DNA from: Cherax quadricarinatus
Lineage: Eukaryota > Arthropoda > Malacostraca > Decapoda > Parastacidae
Assembly: GCF_038502225.1 (NCBI RefSeq)
Contig: NC_091369.1
Coordinates: 19,438,227-19,502,226, forward strand
DNA: 64,000 nt
Direction of reading: 5' to 3'
The position numbers were made by a program, and so were the translations under genes. Below are positions 33,023-44,468 of the stretch, one piece after another. Position 1 is the first letter of the stretch. Each line of letters begins with the position of its first letter. The notes below the pieces were generated by a model. That model worked only from the letters and a program-made list of their open reading frames with translations, did no database searches and had not been told where the DNA came from.

Positions 33023-34869
33023 ATGGAAGCCCTAGTCCATGATCCTGATGCCCCCGGGCCCCTTCTTGATACCGCACCCTGTTCTGACCCTGCCTCATCT
33101 TTGGACCACTCTTCAGACACTGCTAATGCCTCTGTACCTCTTGCCGGTGCTGTTTCCTCACCCGCTTCAGGTACTGAGGTCTCGACTGACTCCTTCGATT
33201 TATCTGACCTCCACTGTCCTTTGACTATGCTTCCAGCCTCTCCATCTACGGTGTGGCAATTTTCGAATCGCCGGCCCATTCCACGTCAGACCAACTCTGG
33301 TCCCACGCCTAAACGCCAACGACAATTATCTGCTGATGATACTTCTCCTTCTTGTTCATCTCAGAAAAGATCGACACGTCCTGCACTCCCTTTCCACGCT
33401 CAGTTTCGGAATGCACAGTGGACTAAATTCTTCACTTTACGACCGACTTCCTCTATTGCCTATCTTTCCGACCATAGTATTGGCAAGGCACTCCTATGCC
33501 ATGTTGGTAAAGATATTTCTTTTCATGCTCTTAAGAGCGGTACATGCATCATCACTGTACAGAATGCTACCCAAGCTCATGATCTTTCTCTTCTTTCCCA
33601 TATCGATACTGTTCCTATCACTATTGAAAAACATCATTCCCTCAATTTTTGTAGTGGTACCGTCATTCTGCCCCATTCCATAGTTCAACAAAATTTCCAG
33701 ACATGTGGCAATGACATTCTTGAACAGCTGGAACTCCAAGATCTCCCAATCCTCAAAGTAGACACTTATGACGATACCCTAGCAATATGGCTCATTTAAC
33801 TTTTGACAGCCGTGAACTCCCAACCTCAGTTTATGTAGGAGGACATCGGTTACAAGTTCGAAAAGTGATCCCTGCACTGCAACAGTGTAGAAATTGCTGG
33901 CAATTTGGCCATCTAGCGAAATATTGCAGATCTATAGCCGAATGCCCAGTCTGTGGTGCCGATGACCTTTCTAATACACCTTGCAATCGACCTCCCTCTT
34001 GCCTTAATTGTTAAGAAGCTCACCCTTCGTACTCTCACCATTGCCAAGTCTACTTAAATGAGTGGGAAATCTGTTACCTCAAAGAGGCAGAAGGTCTCAA
34101 TCATGCCATGGCAGTTTCTCATCTCCACCTCCAAGGGAGGCTACCTCGTGTTTCTTATTCCCGTGTTTCAAAACGTCCCCCCACTTCTGGGGTCCCATGT
34201 TCTGCAGCCTCCTCTGTGGTTATCTCTCCCATAGTCACTCCTGTATCTAATTCTTTTGCTGTCCTGGGCTCAATGCCTCAGTCTGTTCTCGCTTCTTCGT
34301 GTTCTCCCTCACAAGCCTCAGTATCGACGAGATCTCGTACAACACCTCCTCCCAATCGTCCCTCTACTTCTCAGAAGTCAAAAAAAGGTCCTTTAACTCC
34401 TCTTTCCCTTCTTCCACCTCTTCATTTTACCTTCCCTGTCTCTGTACCTGGTTCTTCCCCTCTCACATCCTCCTCCTCATACTGTACCTTCCTCCCCTGT
34501 TTCTTCCTCTTCTGCCACCTCCTAGGTTTCTGCCTCTTCTGTCCCCTTGCATGCTTCTTCTCCAGTTCCCTCCACCCTTTACCCCCTACCTTGGTACAGT
34601 CCATTACAGTTCCAATCTTTACTCATCCTCCCCCTACCATCTCCAGTATTGTCTCCCATATGAAGTCTCTGAATTCTGAAACACTTGAAGCAATCTCTGA
34701 ATATATTGCAGAGACCAAACCATCAATGGACACTGATCCACTCTCTGTTCCTTCTCTCTTCTCTCCTCCATCTGCGCAACTCCTTTCTTTGCAGCGCACC
34801 GTTCATTCACTGCTTGAACGTTTTCCGCTGCCTCTGCATGTGGACTTTTCTAACCCCTCCAGCCAATAG
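33023..34869 (+). pseudogene. ORF1 (gag-like) of the I/Nimb-like LINE
   Basis: The ATG at 33023 starts MEALVHDPDAPGPLL, a Ser/Pro/Thr-rich N-terminus. An RRM-like central region with QWTKFFTLRPTSSIAYL follows, then a frameshift near 33790. Zinc knuckles come next: CRNCWQFGHLAKYC, CPVCGADDLSNTPC and CLNC followed by an in-frame TAA where EAHPSYSHHC continues. The rest (34108-34869) is a Ser/Pro-rich tail. Three adjacent knuckles are typical of I-group ORF1 proteins. It binds LINE RNA; this copy is dead. Confidence 0.8.
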
Positions 34870-34912
34870 GAACCCTTACCTGCGGATTTCAGGTATCTTT
34901 ATCGTTGCTAAT

Positions 34913-36153
34913 CATGGCCTATTTAAAGTGGAATATATGCGGCCTCATGGGTAATCGGGGTGAGCTTCAGATGTTGTTATCCCAGTTTTCCCCTGTTGGT
35001 GTTTGCTTACAGGAACCAAAATTACACTCTGCTGTTATCTATCATATCTCAGGCTATAATTTATTGTATTCTTCAGATCCTTTTCCTGATGGGACCTTTA
35101 ATGAAAGTGTCCTTCTTCTACGCACTGATATTCCATACCATCAGCTATTTGTTCATACTTTGCTGAATTACACAGCAGCCCGTATCCACTTGCATAGGTG
35201 GTATACGCTCTGTTCTTTATATCTCTCTCCTTCTTGGGCATTATCTATTCCAGATATTGCCATTCTTGTTTTGTCATTACTGCCATCGCTTATGTTACTT
35301 GGCGATTTTAATGCCCATCAATTATTCTGGGGGGTCTCACTGTGATTCCCGTGGCATTCAGTTAGAGGCTTTTCTTGCTGCCCACCCCCTCCATGTTTTA
35401 AATACAGGTACTCACACCATTTTTGATCCTCGGACTCACACTGTCTCTTGCATCGATCTCACAGTCTGCTCTTCCTCCGCTGCATTAGACTTCACCTGGT
35501 CTGTTCTTCCAGATTTACATGACAGCGATTATTTCCCAATCACTCTTACTTCCCCTTCATATTCACCACCTCTTCGTGTCCCACGCTGGCAATTTGATCA
35601 GGCAAATTGGAACCTTTACTCAAAACTAACTGTTTTTAGTGAGGCTCCTTCGTCCTCCATTGATGAGCTTTTACACCTCTTCTCGTCCTCCATTTTAACC
35701 GCAGCTTCTCATTCTATATCCCAAACTTTGGGCAGGCATACTCAGAAGCGCGTGTCTTGGTGTCCTCCTGCTTGTGCTTGTGCAGTACGTTTGAAACGCA
35801 CTGTGTGGAGCAGGTACCGGTACAATAGAACCACGGAGAGACTTCTTGATTTTAAGCAGAAGCGTGCGATCGCTCGCCGTGCCATCCATGACGCTAAGCA
35901 CACTTGCTGGCAAGATTATGTCTCCACCATCACCTCTGCTTCCTCTATGAGTGCAATCTGGAAAAAGGTACGAGAACTGAGTGGTAAATATTCTCCTGAC
36001 CCGGCTCCTGTTCTGCAGGTTGCAGGTGTTGATATAGGAAACCCACTAGATGTTGCCAATGAAATTGGCAATCATCTGGTCCGTATTTCTCAGGGGCTTC
36101 ATCTATGCCCCTCGTTTCTTTCCTCAAAGTCTGCCAGAGAGTTAGCACCCTAG
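34913..36153 (+). pseudogene. ORF2 endonuclease domain of the I/Nimb-like LINE
   Basis: The ATG at 34913 opens MAYLKWNICGLMGNRGEL, followed by GVCLQEPKL (catalytic E) and LLGDFNAHQLFWG (D-x-N). A frameshift near 35300 moves to a second frame with SCIDLTVCS and SDYFPITL, where intact endonucleases have S-D-H. The linker contains RLKRTVWSRYRYNRT. It ends at a stop after SKSARELAP. Confidence 0.8.
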
Positions 36154-37488
36154 GACTTTTCTTCTCTCAGAGAAGAACAGTATAATGTGCCTTTTACACT
36201 TCCACAGCCGTGGAAATCTGCCATTGTTCTCCCTTTCTGCAAACCGGGCACTATGGGACAGGAAGCCTCCCACTCTCGTCCCATTGCTCTTACCATTGCA
36301 GTTTGCAAAGTGATGAAACGCCTGGTAAATAGACGTTTATTGTGGTATTTAGAGACACACAACAGTCTCTCCACTCGTCAATATGGCTTTTGTAAGCGAC
36401 GTTCTACCATAGACCCCTTACTACGCTTGGATACGTATGTTCGTAATGCCTTTGCGAATAACCACTCAGTTATTGCCATATTTTTTGACCTTGAGAAGGC
36501 ATATGACACAACTTGGAGGTATAATATTTTGGCCCAAGCCCACTCCTTAGGCCCCTGAGGCAATCTACCATCCTTCCTTAAGAACTTTTTAACTGACAGA
36601 CATTTCCATGTTCGAGCTAATAATGTGCTCTCCCCTGACTTTATCCAAGCTGAAGGTGTCCCCCGAAGATGTGTTCTGAGCGCAACACTTTTTCTCCTTG
36701 CTATAAATGATTTGGCCTCTAGTCTTCCATCAAATATTTGGTCATCACTCTTTGTTGATGACTTCGCTATTGTCTTTGCAGGCGCTTACTGTCACCTCAT
36801 TGCATTTTGTTTCCAGCATGCAGTCGACCGTGTTTCCAATTGGGCCACCACACATGGGTTTAAATTTTCCAGTACAAAAACTCACCAAATTACTTTCACT
36901 AGACGCTCTGTCATCTCTGATCATCCTTTGTACCTCTATGGCTCCCGTATCCCTGAACGTGATACAGTCAGGTTTCTGGGCCTCCTCTTTGATCGTAGGT
37001 TATCCTGGAAACCTCACATTACCTCTCTGAAGGAAGCTTGTCACAGCCAGCTGAACCTTCTTAAAACCCTTGCTCATCTTTCATGGGGAGCTGATCGTCG
37101 AACTCTCCTTCGCCTACATTCCGCCTTCATTTCATCGAAACTTGATTATGGTGACCAGATCTATTCAGCGACCTCTCCTGCTACTCTCTCTAGCCTTAAC
37201 CCCATTCATCACCAAGAATTATGTTTATGCCTTGGTGCTTTTTGCTCTTCCCCTGTTGAGAGCCTCTATGAAGAAGCAAACGTTCCATCCTTATCTCATC
37301 GCCGTGATGCCCATTACCTTTGCTACTATATACGCTCTCATGATCTCCACAATCCTTCAATTTATAGAATGGTCACTGATATTAGTAGACATTATTTGTT
37401 CGCCGCCACTGTTTACTCCGTCCCTTCTCTCTTCACCTACATTCGCTCTTGTCTTCTCTTCAATTTCTACCTTTCAATGTTCATGTAG
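36154..37488 (+). pseudogene. ORF2 reverse transcriptase domain of the I/Nimb-like LINE
   Basis: Motifs across two frames: FTLPQPWKSAIVLPFCKPG, SRPIALTIAVCKVMKRLV, RQYGFCKRRSTIDPLL, IFFDLEKAYDTTW, a stop at about 36556, GVPRRCVLSATLFLLAIND (the glutamine-glycine of GVPQG is lost), and LFVDDFAIVF with the catalytic DD retained. The thumb region follows with FLGLLFDRRLSWKPHI and LDYGDQIYSA. Confidence 0.85.
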
Positions 37489-37575
37489 CATCTCACTTTT
37501 CCCTACCCCCCCTGGGGAATTCCAGCTGGTCGAGTCTGTTCTTTCTCTCTCCCTTGCTCGAAAGCCCAACTGTCT

Positions 37576-38460
37576 ATGGTCGCTTCCCGCTCTCTTTTTC
37601 TTGACCACTTCCACTGTCATTCTCATGCCATTGCAGTGTACACAGATGGCTCTAAGTCTTCTGACAGTATAGGATTTTCAGCAGTGTTTCCGGACACCGT
37701 CGTACGAGGGCATTTACTATCTTCGGCTAGTATTTTTACTGCTGAATTGTATGCCATTCTTGCAGCACTTATCCCTATTGCATCTATGCCTGTGTCATCA
37801 TTTGTGGTTGTCTCAGACTCCCTTAGTGCTTTACAAGCTATACAGAGATTTGATACACCTCACCCCTTAGTTCTCCGTATCCAACTTTGGCTACGCTGCA
37901 TCTTTACCAAGCATAAAGATATTGTTTTTTGTTGGGTCCCTGGTCATGTTGACATACAGGGCAATGAACAGGCAGACACTGCTGCGCGGTGAGCAGTACA
38001 TGACCTACCAGTTTCATATAGAGGTATTCCATTTATGGACGATTTTGCTGCAATAGCTACCCACTTTCACACCCATTGGCAACAACGTTTGTCTACTCTG
38101 CTTGGTAGCAAACTTCAGTCTATTAAACCGAGTATAGGTTACTGGCCGTCTTCTTGTCACCAGTGTCGAGGTTGGGAAACTACTCTCTCCTGTCTTCTCA
38201 TTGGCCATACTCGTCTTGCTCATGGATATCTCATGGAGAGGCGCCCTGCTCCTCTCTGTGAGAACTGTCAGGTTCCATTATCAGTCAGCCACATTCTGTT
38301 AGACTGCCCACTTTATCAACGAGCACGCAGAATTTACCTCCATCGTCGTCTTGGCTCCACTGCTCTCTCTTTACCTTCCCTTCTCGCTGATGGATCCACC
38401 TTTCATCTGGACTCTCTCATTGACTTTTTGACAACAACTGACTTACTTCACAAACTCTGA
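37576..38460 (+). pseudogene. ORF2 RNase H and C-terminal zinc region of the I/Nimb-like LINE
   Basis: RNase H with AVYTDGSKSSDSIGF (D), IFTAELYAILAAL (E), VVVSDSLSALQAI (D) and WVPGHVDIQGNEQADTAAR (D). After a stop near 37992, the C-terminal region contains CENCQVPLSVSHILLDCP, a CCHC zinc motif. RNase H in a LINE marks the R1/LOA/I group. The coding region ends at 38460; a T/C-rich 3' UTR runs to the AAT tail at 38650. Confidence 0.85.
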
Positions 38461-38650
38461 TACCTTCAGCCCTTTCTACCTCAATCTCTTGCTACCCTCT
38501 ACCCCCACACTATCCCCTGCCCCGCTGTTTTCTATAACCTACTGATCATACCTCCCCCTTCTGCCGCCTAATACCCTCGCTTCCTTCCCTACCCTGCAGC
38601 GCTGTATAGCCCTTGTGGCTTAGCGTTTCTTTTGATTATAACAATAATAA

Positions 38651-38661
38651 TGTACATGACA
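38651..38661. repeat. Target-site duplication TGTACATGACA of the I/Nimb-like LINE, right copy
   Basis: Follows the AACAATAATAA tail and is identical to 25081-25091. Confidence 0.7.
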
Positions 38662-39544
38662 CACAGTAATCTCCAGACAAATTGGTGAGTGTTATGATTA
38701 TAAATTCTCCTTCTGTTATATAAATGTGTATATGTAATCATTTATTAATTTTAATATACTGTCCACAAATTTATATTAAATTTACCAGAATTCTTGGTGA
38801 TGTACATTTCATTTGCAATTAATATAGGTCTAGAGCAACTTGTAGAGAGATGGAGGGTAGGTATTGAAGGAGTACATTTTTTGCGACCTAGTTGTCCTAA
38901 AAATTCCTACGTGTCTCTGTAACTTTGATAAATAATAATTATCTTTGTTATCATTTACTTGTGTGTATCTAATGAGATTCATCCAGGTAAATGTAATTTT
39001 CCACAATTCAGTTGCCCATTGGTCCTTCTTTGAACTGGATGTAATTTGTGAAGTCATTAATTAGTGAAATAATTACTTAACAATTATATGTGAAATGACA
39101 GAAGGAGGTGGATGTTAGGTCCACAAATTTTCTTAATTTGTAGTGGATTATAATTATTACAATAATAATTGTGCTAAGCCAAACCTGGCTAGGATTATAT
39201 TAATATGTATAATATTAATTTTGCTATGCCAAATTCTGGCAAAGATTTATATTAGTGTATTTGTATAACATTAATTTTGCTAAGCCAAGTCTGGCTAAGG
39301 TTTATATTAATGTGCATTTAAAATTTATATTATAATTTTCTTACATGTGTAATTACTAAGCTCAAGTGAAGCTAACATTATTAATGTATATTTAAAATTT
39401 ATATTGTAATTTTCTTACATATAATTGCTAAGCTCAAGTAGCTAGGATTTATTCAAACTCAAGTTGTAATATTCACCTTTATGAAGTGCATATTTAAGTA
39501 CATAATCAGTGTTATTAATTAAGTTGAATTTAATACATTTCACC
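38662..39544 (+). other. AT-rich region, probable LTR or leader remnant of a BEL/Pao element
   Basis: No gene. From about 39165 to 39450 it contains two sets of imperfect tandem repeats: three copies of a 65-bp unit with TTTTGCTAAGCCAA and GGCTAAGGTTTATATTAA, then two copies of a 75-bp unit with AAATTTATATTATAATTTTC and GCTAAGCTCAAGT. It directly precedes a gag-like frame, so it may be that element's leader. Confidence 0.5.
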
Positions 39545-40441
39545 ATGGGTGAAAATGAGGAAATTAATGTAGAAGACAAACACATGGAAGTTAGAGCAAA
39601 AAAATCATGATTGCAGGCTAGAAAAGGTCATGTAACAAAGGCATACAATAAATGTTTGGAATTAATGAATCAAGAAACTGTGAATGCTGATGATTTAAAA
39701 TTGTATTTAGATGCTTTGGGGAATAGATATGATTCATACAAATTATATTATAACAAATATGAAAGAGATTTGTTAGTAAACTGTGTAGATGAGACTGAAG
39801 TAAATCTTATGATTAACCAGTATTATGAATTAGAAAAAAAGATTCTTGTCAAAGTCAGGCTTTGAAGAAATTAAAAAGTGTAAACCAGGCAGTTAATCAA
39901 TCTATTCCAACAAATAAGATGTCTTTGCCAAAACTCCCAGAATTTTGTTTACTTGTATTTAATCCTGGAGAAAATTGGGATGAGTTTTGGACAACTTTTA
40001 AAGCAGCTGCACATGATAGGAGTGACCTTGCAAGTGTAACTAAATTATTTTACCTCAAAGGACAGATAACAGGAGATGCTCACATACTCATACAAGCCTT
40101 TCCCAATGTAGATGATTCTTAGAAGGAAGGAGTTAACTTGTTGAAGGTCACTTATGGTAATATAGAAAAAAATAGGTTAGATCTAGTGAATATCATTGTT
40201 AATTTAAAATCTCCAGATCACACTTACAAAGGTTTACAGCAGTTTAGAGTTAAACTGGAGAGCACTCTCAAAACTTTAAGTAATAAATATAATCTGAAGG
40301 AATCAGACTGGTTATTGAGTGCCATTGTAAAGAATAAATTAAGCTGTAAAACACTTGAATGAATCTCAAACAAGTATCACAAAGGCTATTTTGGTCTGGA
40401 GGAAATAAGACTAGGTCTACAAGACTTAACTGTTCAGTTGT
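39545..40441 (+). pseudogene. BEL/Pao gag fragment
   Basis: The ATG at 39545 starts MGENEEINVEDKHMEV, with a stop at about 39608, then LDALGNRYDSYKLYYNKYE, a frameshift near 39865, SLPKLPEFCLLVFNPGENW, FWTTFKAAAHDRSDL, FYLKGQITGDAHILIQAFP, and later SDWLLSAIVKNKLS and YFGLEEIRLGLQDL. This follows the DUF1759-type gag of BEL/Pao and parallels the gag at 22224-18382, but is too divergent to be the same family. It stops abruptly near 40441; protease and pol are absent. Confidence 0.8.
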
Positions 40442-40499
40442 AGACCAGTCAACCATGTGTCCACCAGTGCCTGCGCCTTCTGCAGCGTCTGCTGGATCG

Positions 40500-41060
40500 C
40501 GCCCACTCCCCGAATTTTTTCTGATTTTTTCGAATTTTTTTTTAATTTCTTGTGATCTCCATTTCCTCGGATCAAGTTTTTGGAGTTCCCCTTATGGGTA
40601 CTCCATCCCACCATCCACTTCTACCCCAAATATGCCTGCTTTACTTCCTTGGATCAAGTTTTTTGGGTTTCCCCTATGGAGTTAAGCATTCAAAATGGAC
40701 TCCCCCTATGGGGTTTCGATTTTTCTTGTATTCTCCAACTCCTCGGATCAACACTGCACACCTCCCACCATCTACCCCCACACCAAATATTCCTGCTCCA
40801 TCTCCTTGGATCAACTTTTTGGGTTTCCCCCTATGGGTACCCCTCCCACTTCTACCCCAAATATTCCTGTTCTAACTCCTTGGATTAAGTTTTTGAGGTT
40901 CCCCCTCGCACTTGCATCCCCCATCCCAAACTTTTTTTCAATTTTTTTCTTATGATCTCCATCTCCTCGGATCAAGTTTTAGGGTTCCCCCCTATGGGGG
41001 TAAGCATTCAAAATGAACTCCCCCTATGGGGCATGGTACTTTCTCTTAATACAGGTCTAA
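40500..41060. repeat. Clustered direct repeats carrying CCTYGGATCAAG
   Basis: At least six imperfect copies of CCTTGGATCAAGTTTTTTGG followed by GGTTCCCCCTATGGG, near 40562, 40648, 40740, 40803, 40876 and 40964, spaced about 60-95 bp and sometimes followed by AAGCATTCAAAATG. No protein-coding signal. The core TTGGATCAAG also occurs twice in the leader of the LTR element to the right (about 46097 and 46242). Confidence 0.7.
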
Positions 41061-41130
41061 ACAAGTGTGACGTCACCCCACCTGTGTTTACTCAGCGGTC
41101 AGTGACGTTACGTGATGACCTCACACAGAC

Positions 41131-42328
41131 TGTTACAAAAAACGCGATTCTAAAAGCTTAGAGATCTCCAGTGAATACTAGAAAGGACTGCCCTTCTAGC
41201 ATCCAGCCTGTTACTGGGTTTTCGTAACAAGTAGTCAGTATCCTTGTCCAATTATCCATTAATATTCAGTATTATTCAATAGTGCTTCAGGATTACAACT
41301 GGTAGGCTACTAACTAGAGAAATTAAAATTTAATAAATTTATTAAGTCTAGAGGTATATTATCAAATTAAATTAATCACAGCAATCAAAATAAAATCAAT
41401 CTCTCGAGTTCAATATTATTGTGCTGAAAGCACATATCACATTTATAATTCTTAAGTACCCTCTGGTACATAAACATTTAATAAGATATTACAAATATGT
41501 ACAAATAAGTTTGTGTATGCGTGTAAGTGCTCTAAGTAATTCACTATGTCTCATGACTCGACTAGACTTAAACAAGTGACTGACAAAGTCCTCACATAAA
41601 CTAACTTCTTGACCGACTGGCAACCAGAACAGTCTGCTTGAACAATGAAAAGAATGCTAAGCCCAATAGCCATATAACAAGTGAATGCGACACAATCAGG
41701 ATCAAGGAGATAACATAACGACACTAAGTAGGGACCATCAGCAGATCCTCCACAAAAGTTACAAAACTCCCATACTACTGAATCTAAGTTCAGCATAGGA
41801 AAAACCCTGACTGTGACAATACACAGAAACCAGTACAAAATTAGGTCAGAAGCTATAGCTAAGGACCTGAGATGCTCAGAGTGTCTATGTGACACACAAC
41901 CTCAGTACAACGTCGAAAATCACTAAGTCTATACAATGTTCCGTGAACAGAGTTCTACAGAACTAACAAGAATAATGAGACAGACAATCTGTCCAACCAC
42001 CAAGCGAGTCTAGAGCAGACTGAATGCTTCACGAGAGGTGAGGACACCCCCCCTTCGATCACGTGATAGCCCCGTGGACAGCACAGCTCAGAAGCCGGCA
42101 GTATAACGAGCGACAAGCGATAATTACAGTAGTTTGAGAATCAAGACTTGAACTGAGCACATATTATGTACATCCTAACAACATAAGCTACGTCAAATAA
42201 CAATATAAGGCAATACATTTGCGATTTAGCTATTATCGCAAATATAAGCTATATAAAATTATATGAAAAGGTAATATACATTATATATATACATAATAAT
42301 CATTGTAACCCATTCAGGGGTTGCAACA
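41131..42328 (-). repeat. 3' LTR of the second Gmr1-like element
   Basis: Starts TGTTACAAAAAACGCG and ends GGGGTTGCAACA on the plus strand. Closely matches 46275-47471. Confidence 0.95.
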
Positions 42329-42338
42329 CCCCCCCCCC
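42329..42338 (-). promoter_or_regulatory. Polypurine tract (G-run)
   Basis: Ten C on the plus strand, that is TTGGGGGGGGGG on the element strand, directly before the 3' LTR. This is the expected plus-strand primer position. Confidence 0.75.
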
Positions 42339-42944
42339 AACACGACAAACGGTCGCACTAGGAGTTGCATTAATGTCTTTCACATTATTACTGATTACTC
42401 ATATCAATACAATTTAATATAAATATTAATCAGTCTCTCTTGTGCCAAGCACCTCTACAATTTCACAGCGTCCGTCACTAGGATATGCCCCTAGTACTAG
42501 GGCAGTACACAGTATTGTATCTCTGCATACTCGTGGTTATATACATCAGTGTAAAGACAGGATAGCGCTGACAAGGAGGGCACGTTGAGGCTCGATCATA
42601 GTAGAGGAGACTGCATTCCACTCTTAAGTAGTGGTTGTGGAATGCGAGGCAGTATGAACATCTGAGTATGAAACAGCTTAAGGTGTGTAGTGAAGGGGGG
42701 GTCTGCGGCAGGACAGTGTTGCGTCACGCAGTACCTCGCCCACACGACACTACCCACTCAACACTCAGCTTATGTCTCCTTACACACAATACTGTGAATA
42801 TATAAATATAATAATTAGACATGACATGAGTATACATAGTTAATATGGGCTGGAGGGATTAAGTTACTTTACTGAATTTGAGATAGCAAGTAACAAAAGG
42901 TATTTGGGCATAAAATTACGTTAATTTAATGTAACTGATAATTA
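42339..42944 (-). other. 3' untranslated region of the second Gmr1-like element
   Basis: No reading frame of note between the pol stop and the polypurine tract. Confidence 0.6.
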
Positions 42945-44468
42945 TTAAGGACGAGACAGAGCGTCAGCAATTACATTACAATGACCACTTATGTGTTTTA
43001 TACTAATAGAATAAGGTTGGATTCTGAGGGCCCACCTCATGATCCTAGCATTTTTACTGTTCATGGTGTTAATATAAGTGAGTGGATTGTGGTCTGAAAA
43101 AACGTTAATTTTAAATGGGGAGGTGCCCAAATACACGTCAAAATGTTCCAAGGACACCACAAGAGCTAGAGCCTCTTTCTCAATAGTGGCATAATTTTTC
43201 TGGTGTCGTTTAAGCTTAGATGAATAGTAACATATAGGATGGAGAATGTCAGTGGATGTTGACTGTTGGAGCAGCACAGCGCCCACTGCATAACCACTCG
43301 CATCTATATGTAAAAAGAAGGGAAGATTGAAATTAGGACTTTTCAACACAGGAGCAGAGGATAGTAAGCGCTTCAACCTTTTGAACGAGTCTGAACAATC
43401 TTTAGTCCAGATGAACTGAACTTTGGTACTAATGAACATAGTGAGAGGTGTAGGTGGAGGTGTGTGCACTGGCTTGCCTGTCACTTGACACAAGTGGCAA
43501 CGTCGCACATGATCAGCTACTGTTTCCTTCATCTTTGGCCAAGCAAAATGTTTTGCCAGTTTACCGAGTGTCTTCTTGACACCCAAATGTCCTCCTATGG
43601 GACTATTGTGAGCAAAATCAATGGCTTGTTCACGAAATGTAACTGGTAACACAACGAGATGCTTGACTGTGGTGGAAACACTATCAGCTGACAACTTACA
43701 TGTATTTTTCTCCATCAGTACACCGTTACTATAATAGTAACAATTATCGAGATCCTTTGCTTCACTCTCAGTTACTGCTATATCTCTCAGTCTTTCCAGT
43801 GACTGATCAACAAACTGATCCTTGATTAAATCATCATGAGTTAGAAATTTAATGTCAGTTGTGTCCTGACTAGGTTGATGACCGGGGGGAGTCAGTGTTA
43901 ATGACCCTGGGCGCAGAGCGTCACTAAACAACATATTCAAGCCCAAATCATTGTCATCCACTAACTCAACAGGAGACAAGGATGGTTGTTGAATCTTTGA
44001 CATAGCTCTAGTAATTGCGCTGAGAGGAAATAAAATAGGTTTCTCTCTACAAGCTTCAATGGCATAATTATCATCAGTGTTATTATCAATCACAAGTGGT
44101 TCTTTACATATACCAGCATGAAGGATATCGTTCCCTATCAACAAGTCCACTGACCTGATGGGAAATACACCACTGGATATACCCACTGAAATATAACCAG
44201 TATAATAGCTTGTTTCAATGTAAACTTTGTGCAGAGGCACTTTTATAACAGCCCCTCCATAGGCTTCTAACAATACATCTATCTTGCAATAGGTATCGTC
44301 AGTTATGGGCAGTACATCTTCTCTTAATAACGTGAGATAACTGCCAGTGTCTCTGAAAGAAATTATCTCAGTTAGATGTGATTCGTCAAATCCTACTTTA
44401 TCTCTCGAAAAGTAAGGACTCATCGCTGAACGAATCTTTTCGTCAGATACCTTTCTGACGCTAGTCAT
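42945..44468 (-). CDS. Deleted pol: protease, integrase zinc domain and RNase H in one frame
   Basis: 507 uninterrupted codons. Protease with ISFRDTGSYLTLL (D-T-G) and SVDLLIGNDIL; linker; HHCC zinc domain from HNSPIGGHLGVKKTLG to CHLCQ; then, after PPPTPLT, the region following the RT thumb (KVQFIWTKDCSDSFKRLK) and a complete RNase H (LHIDASGYAVGAVLL, TIEKEALALV, VFSDHNPLTYI, NVIADALSRP). The integrase DDE core and the reverse transcriptase are gone without breaking the frame. The start ATG overlaps the gag stop (ATGA at 44465-44468). Zinc domain before RNase H shows the integrase-first order. Confidence 0.92.
   Translation of the reverse strand: MTSVRKVSDEKIRSAMSPYFSRDKVGFDESHLTEIISFRDTGSYLTLLREDVLPITDDTYCKIDVLLEAYGGAVIKVPLHKVYIETSYYTGYISVGISSGVFPIRSVDLLIGNDILHAGICKEPLVIDNNTDDNYAIEACREKPILFPLSAITRAMSKIQQPSLSPVELVDDNDLGLNMLFSDALRPGSLTLTPPGHQPSQDTTDIKFLTHDDLIKDQFVDQSLERLRDIAVTESEAKDLDNCYYYSNGVLMEKNTCKLSADSVSTTVKHLVVLPVTFREQAIDFAHNSPIGGHLGVKKTLGKLAKHFAWPKMKETVADHVRRCHLCQVTGKPVHTPPPTPLTMFISTKVQFIWTKDCSDSFKRLKRLLSSAPVLKSPNFNLPFFLHIDASGYAVGAVLLQQSTSTDILHPICYYSSKLKRHQKNYATIEKEALALVVSLEHFDVYLGTSPFKINVFSDHNPLTYINTMNSKNARIMRWALRIQPYSISIKHISGHCNVIADALSRP

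Larger units (their letters stand above)
25092..38650 (+). mobile_element. I/Nimb-like LINE (with RNase H), split by an LTR retrotransposon
   Basis: The 5' UTR (25092-25747) is left of the Ty3-like insert, and the rest of the 5' UTR, ORF1 (33023-34869) and ORF2 (34913-38460) are to its right. The tail ends in AACAATAATAA after the sequence TAGCCCTTGTGGCTTAGCG. Without the insert the element is about 6.5 kb, normal for a full-length I-group LINE. ORF2 has endonuclease, reverse transcriptase and a C-terminal RNase H, which separates it from the L1/Tx1-like copies. Stops and frameshifts inactivate it. The exact clade needs a tree. Confidence 0.8.

Noticed and set aside
33039..34679. Several overlapping Ser/Leu/Pro-rich plus-strand frames
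   Set aside because: They are alternative frames of the pyrimidine-rich ORF1 of the I/Nimb-like LINE; the zinc knuckles define the true frame.
41551..41895. A 114-codon minus frame in the LTR, with a related one at 46695-46967
   Set aside because: Its two copies are the two LTRs of the same element; no domain is visible and LTRs are normally non-coding.
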